Below, piece after piece: positions 25,620-26,951 of a stretch of DNA of 26,951 nucleotides. Both the position numbers and the translations under genes were made by a program. Each line of letters starts with the position of its first letter. Within the stretch, counting starts at the first letter, position 1. Origin of the DNA: Mikrocytos mackini (taxonomy: Eukaryota; Endomyxa; Ascetosporea; Mikrocytida; Mikrocytiidae); contig JASNJN010000266.1 in assembly GCA_030180075.1 (NCBI GenBank), positions 1 through 26,951 of the forward strand. The letters are read 5' to 3'. The notes below the pieces were generated by a model. That model made no database searches. It was not told the DNA's origin and saw only the letters and a list, made by a program, of their open reading frames with translations.

Positions 25620-26216
25620 CTATTTAGTGATAATTAGGGCAACCAAAATGCCTATTTTTATTTTTGATGTATATTGGGTAATTTTATCATAATCAACATT
25701 ATGATTATGGTAGAGGCAAAAGTTAAGTTTGAATTTGTTGTTGGAAAATCTCGTTGTCGTAATAAATGAAATACATGATATGGTCTCCGAATTATGACTG
25801 CATTTAAAATAAGAAGTTGTTTTTGACCCAGTCTTTTTGTTGCCAGTAGTTTTATAGAATGTTTCTTTTTGCGTTCTTCTTATAATATCAAGATACTTGT
25901 CCATTTTCTGATATGAATCGAAATAAATTATTTCATTTACGATGTGCATTTTGTGTTCCCCAAGTAAGTGATCCTTAAGAGTTTTGTCAGTACTAAAAGA
26001 ATCGTCACAAAGGTTGCATGTATATCGAAAATTTTGCGGTTGGCTGTTATCAATGTGACAATTGATGTGGTTATTAAAACTCTTCTTACTTCTGTACTGT
26101 TTGCCACATAAACCACAAGTATGAAGTTCAAGATTGTTCGTGGAATGAAGACGTGTTTGGTGTATATTTAGACCTTTCTGGGTTCTGAATTCAAGACAGC
26201 AAGTTTCACAATACAT
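25620..26216 (-). CDS. C2H2 zinc finger protein with a C-terminal Cys/His (WRKY-GCM1/FLYWCH-like) module
   Basis: A 198-residue protein. Three C2H2 fingers are regular: C3-C6-H19-H24, C34-C37-H50-H54 and C67-C70-H83-H88, so it likely binds nucleic acid. The part after about residue 95 (FDSYQKMDKYLDII...) leads to YFKCSHN and, about 40 residues later, LNFCLYHNHN. This C...C...HxH layout recalls the WRKY-GCM1/FLYWCH-type zinc modules found in MULE transposases and some regulators. The gene could be a small transcription factor or the N-terminal remnant of a transposase; no DDE domain follows and the frame closes in a hydrophobic tail (IGILVALIITK). It is isolated in AT-rich sequence with no helpful neighbours. 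The fingers are certain, the second module is tentative. Confidence 0.7.
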   Translation of the reverse strand: MYCETCCLEFRTQKGLNIHQTRLHSTNNLELHTCGLCGKQYRSKKSFNNHINCHIDNSQPQNFRYTCNLCDDSFSTDKTLKDHLLGEHKMHIVNEIIYFDSYQKMDKYLDIIRRTQKETFYKTTGNKKTGSKTTSYFKCSHNSETISCISFITTTRFSNNKFKLNFCLYHNHNVDYDKITQYTSKIKIGILVALIITK

Positions 26217-26469
26217 TTAAATTTTTAAATTGAAAAAACATAACAAAATCTTGGAATTGGCTATATAACGATTAAAGAACTAGACAAATTATAAATCAAA
26301 TGAATAAAAATGGTTGTAATGAATAAATTAAAAAAATAAGTTTAAAAAATCAAATGTGCCTTCCTATTTTATATGAAAAGTCCCTAATTATAGCATATCA
26401 AATTTATACACATTTTTTAAGTCACATTATATCACAAAAATTCGCCAAAAACACGTCAAAAACGGGAAC

Positions 26470-26493
26470 TGTGACATAACCGAGTGAGCACTG
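26470..26493 (-). repeat. Isolated pogo-like terminal repeat
   Basis: On the minus strand this reads CAGTGCTCACTCGGTTAT followed by GTCACA, and the tip is followed outward on the plus strand by TA. The layout (CAGTG tip, a pyrimidine block, GGTTA, then CACA) parallels the MITE ends at 19634-19962 without being the same sequence. If it is a right end, the element should lie to the left, but no matching left tip was found. Confidence 0.35.
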
Positions 26494-26518
26494 TAATCAA
26501 TAAGTTCGTTCTGTTATA

Positions 26519-26701
26519 AAAACACTGGTCATTATATTAGATGAAGTAAATGTTCCCATAACAAATAACGAAGGCAATGCGATAGAAGGAGAACTTAAAT
26601 CAAATTTCTATTTTTTTGTTTACAAAAAAATTTGTCAAGAACGAAAATTCCAACGGAATTATGTTTCTCCTACGAGTATACAGTTTATTTCAGCTCAATA
26701 A
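26519..26701 (+). pseudogene. Possible degraded coding fragment
   Basis: A 60-codon frame without an ATG reads TLVIILDEVNVPITNNEGNA and continues to a TAA at 26699-26701. Another frame then stays open to about 26829. Neither is recognised and no start codon fits. It may be a gene remnant or chance. Confidence 0.2.
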
Positions 26702-26951
26702 TGCCACTCGACATGGATGACTTGGCCGAGGAATACCCAGAGATAATAACTTTACAGAATTCTTGTGTATTTAATAAATCAAACATATGTTTTAAACTTT
26801 TTACGTGTAATAAACACAAGGTAGTGTAATAATTATTTAATTTTTTTCAAATTCTAAATTTAAATTTCAAACAATAAATTTTCAACTGAATAACATTACA
26901 ATCTGGATTTGGAATATGTTAAATATTTTAATAAACTATCTTATATTGTAG

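Larger units (their letters stand above)
26217..26951. other. AT-rich right end of the window
   Basis: No complete gene is supported. It contains an isolated pogo-like terminal repeat (26470-26493) and a possible degraded coding fragment (26519-26701). The rest is A/T-rich spacer without recognised repeats. Confidence 0.45.

Noticed and set aside
26632-26829. 65-residue frame near the right end
   Set aside because: It has no ATG at its 5' end (opens with TTG), no domain, and overlaps another short open frame. It is noted only as a possible degraded fragment.
1-26951. tRNA genes and CRISPR arrays
   Set aside because: No tRNA-like A-box/B-box pair with cloverleaf arms and no regularly spaced repeat array was seen on either strand by eye. 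A tRNA scan would settle the former.

Overview
This is an AT-rich, intron-poor eukaryotic window. Seven recognisable or well-formed genes are each a single uninterrupted ORF, including eS27, the proteasome base subunit RPN1, a Sec1/Munc18 protein of the VPS45 type and a long-chain acyl-CoA synthetase. Intron-free housekeeping genes, somewhat shortened proteins, membrane-anchored secreted proteins and a dense load of Merlin, R2/R4-like, Ty3/gypsy and MITE elements fit best with a transposon-rich microsporidian. That placement is inference; no rRNA or species-diagnostic gene is visible. All conserved genes end in TAA or TGA and read in the standard code.

Layout. Positions 1-662 hold a partial Merlin/ISXO2-type transposase on the minus strand, cut by an N-bearing seam in an 8-bp tandem repeat. 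Positions 663-2385 are non-coding: a TTGTCT-rich tract, three perfect inverted repeats in tandem (1467-1584) and a MITE-like element (1659-2145). Two tandem paralogous membrane proteins follow (2386-3402 and 3855-4961). A 5'-truncated non-LTR retrotransposon with 11-bp target duplications lies at 5424-6143.

Positions 6185-7486 are a near-perfect reverse complement of 4837-6136 (two substitutions found by eye). They are bounded on both sides by N-bearing seams whose readable bases largely match the palindrome arm. This is most simply a misplaced alternative-haplotype contig. The right seam cuts off the C-terminus of a secreted P1/S1-type nuclease (7487-8111, minus).

Positions 8434-19238 are the gene-dense core: eS27, a 999-residue LRR plus ephrin-receptor-like (GCC2/GCC3) cysteine-rich surface protein, acyl-CoA synthetase (minus), RPN1 and VPS45-like. 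The last two serve protein turnover and endosomal membrane fusion. The nuclease, the LRR protein and the acyl-CoA synthetase could together serve scavenging and surface contact in a parasite, but the sequence does not show them acting together.

Positions 19239-24706 are transposon-dominated: a pogo/Tigger-like MITE (19634-19962) abuts a Ty3/gypsy retrotransposon on the minus strand. That element has very short LTRs (about 90 bp), an intact gag-protease-RT-RNase H region and an integrase broken by three stops and a frameshift. The right end holds a small three-finger C2H2 protein gene (25620-26216, minus), AT-rich spacer, one isolated pogo-like terminal repeat and a possible degraded coding fragment.
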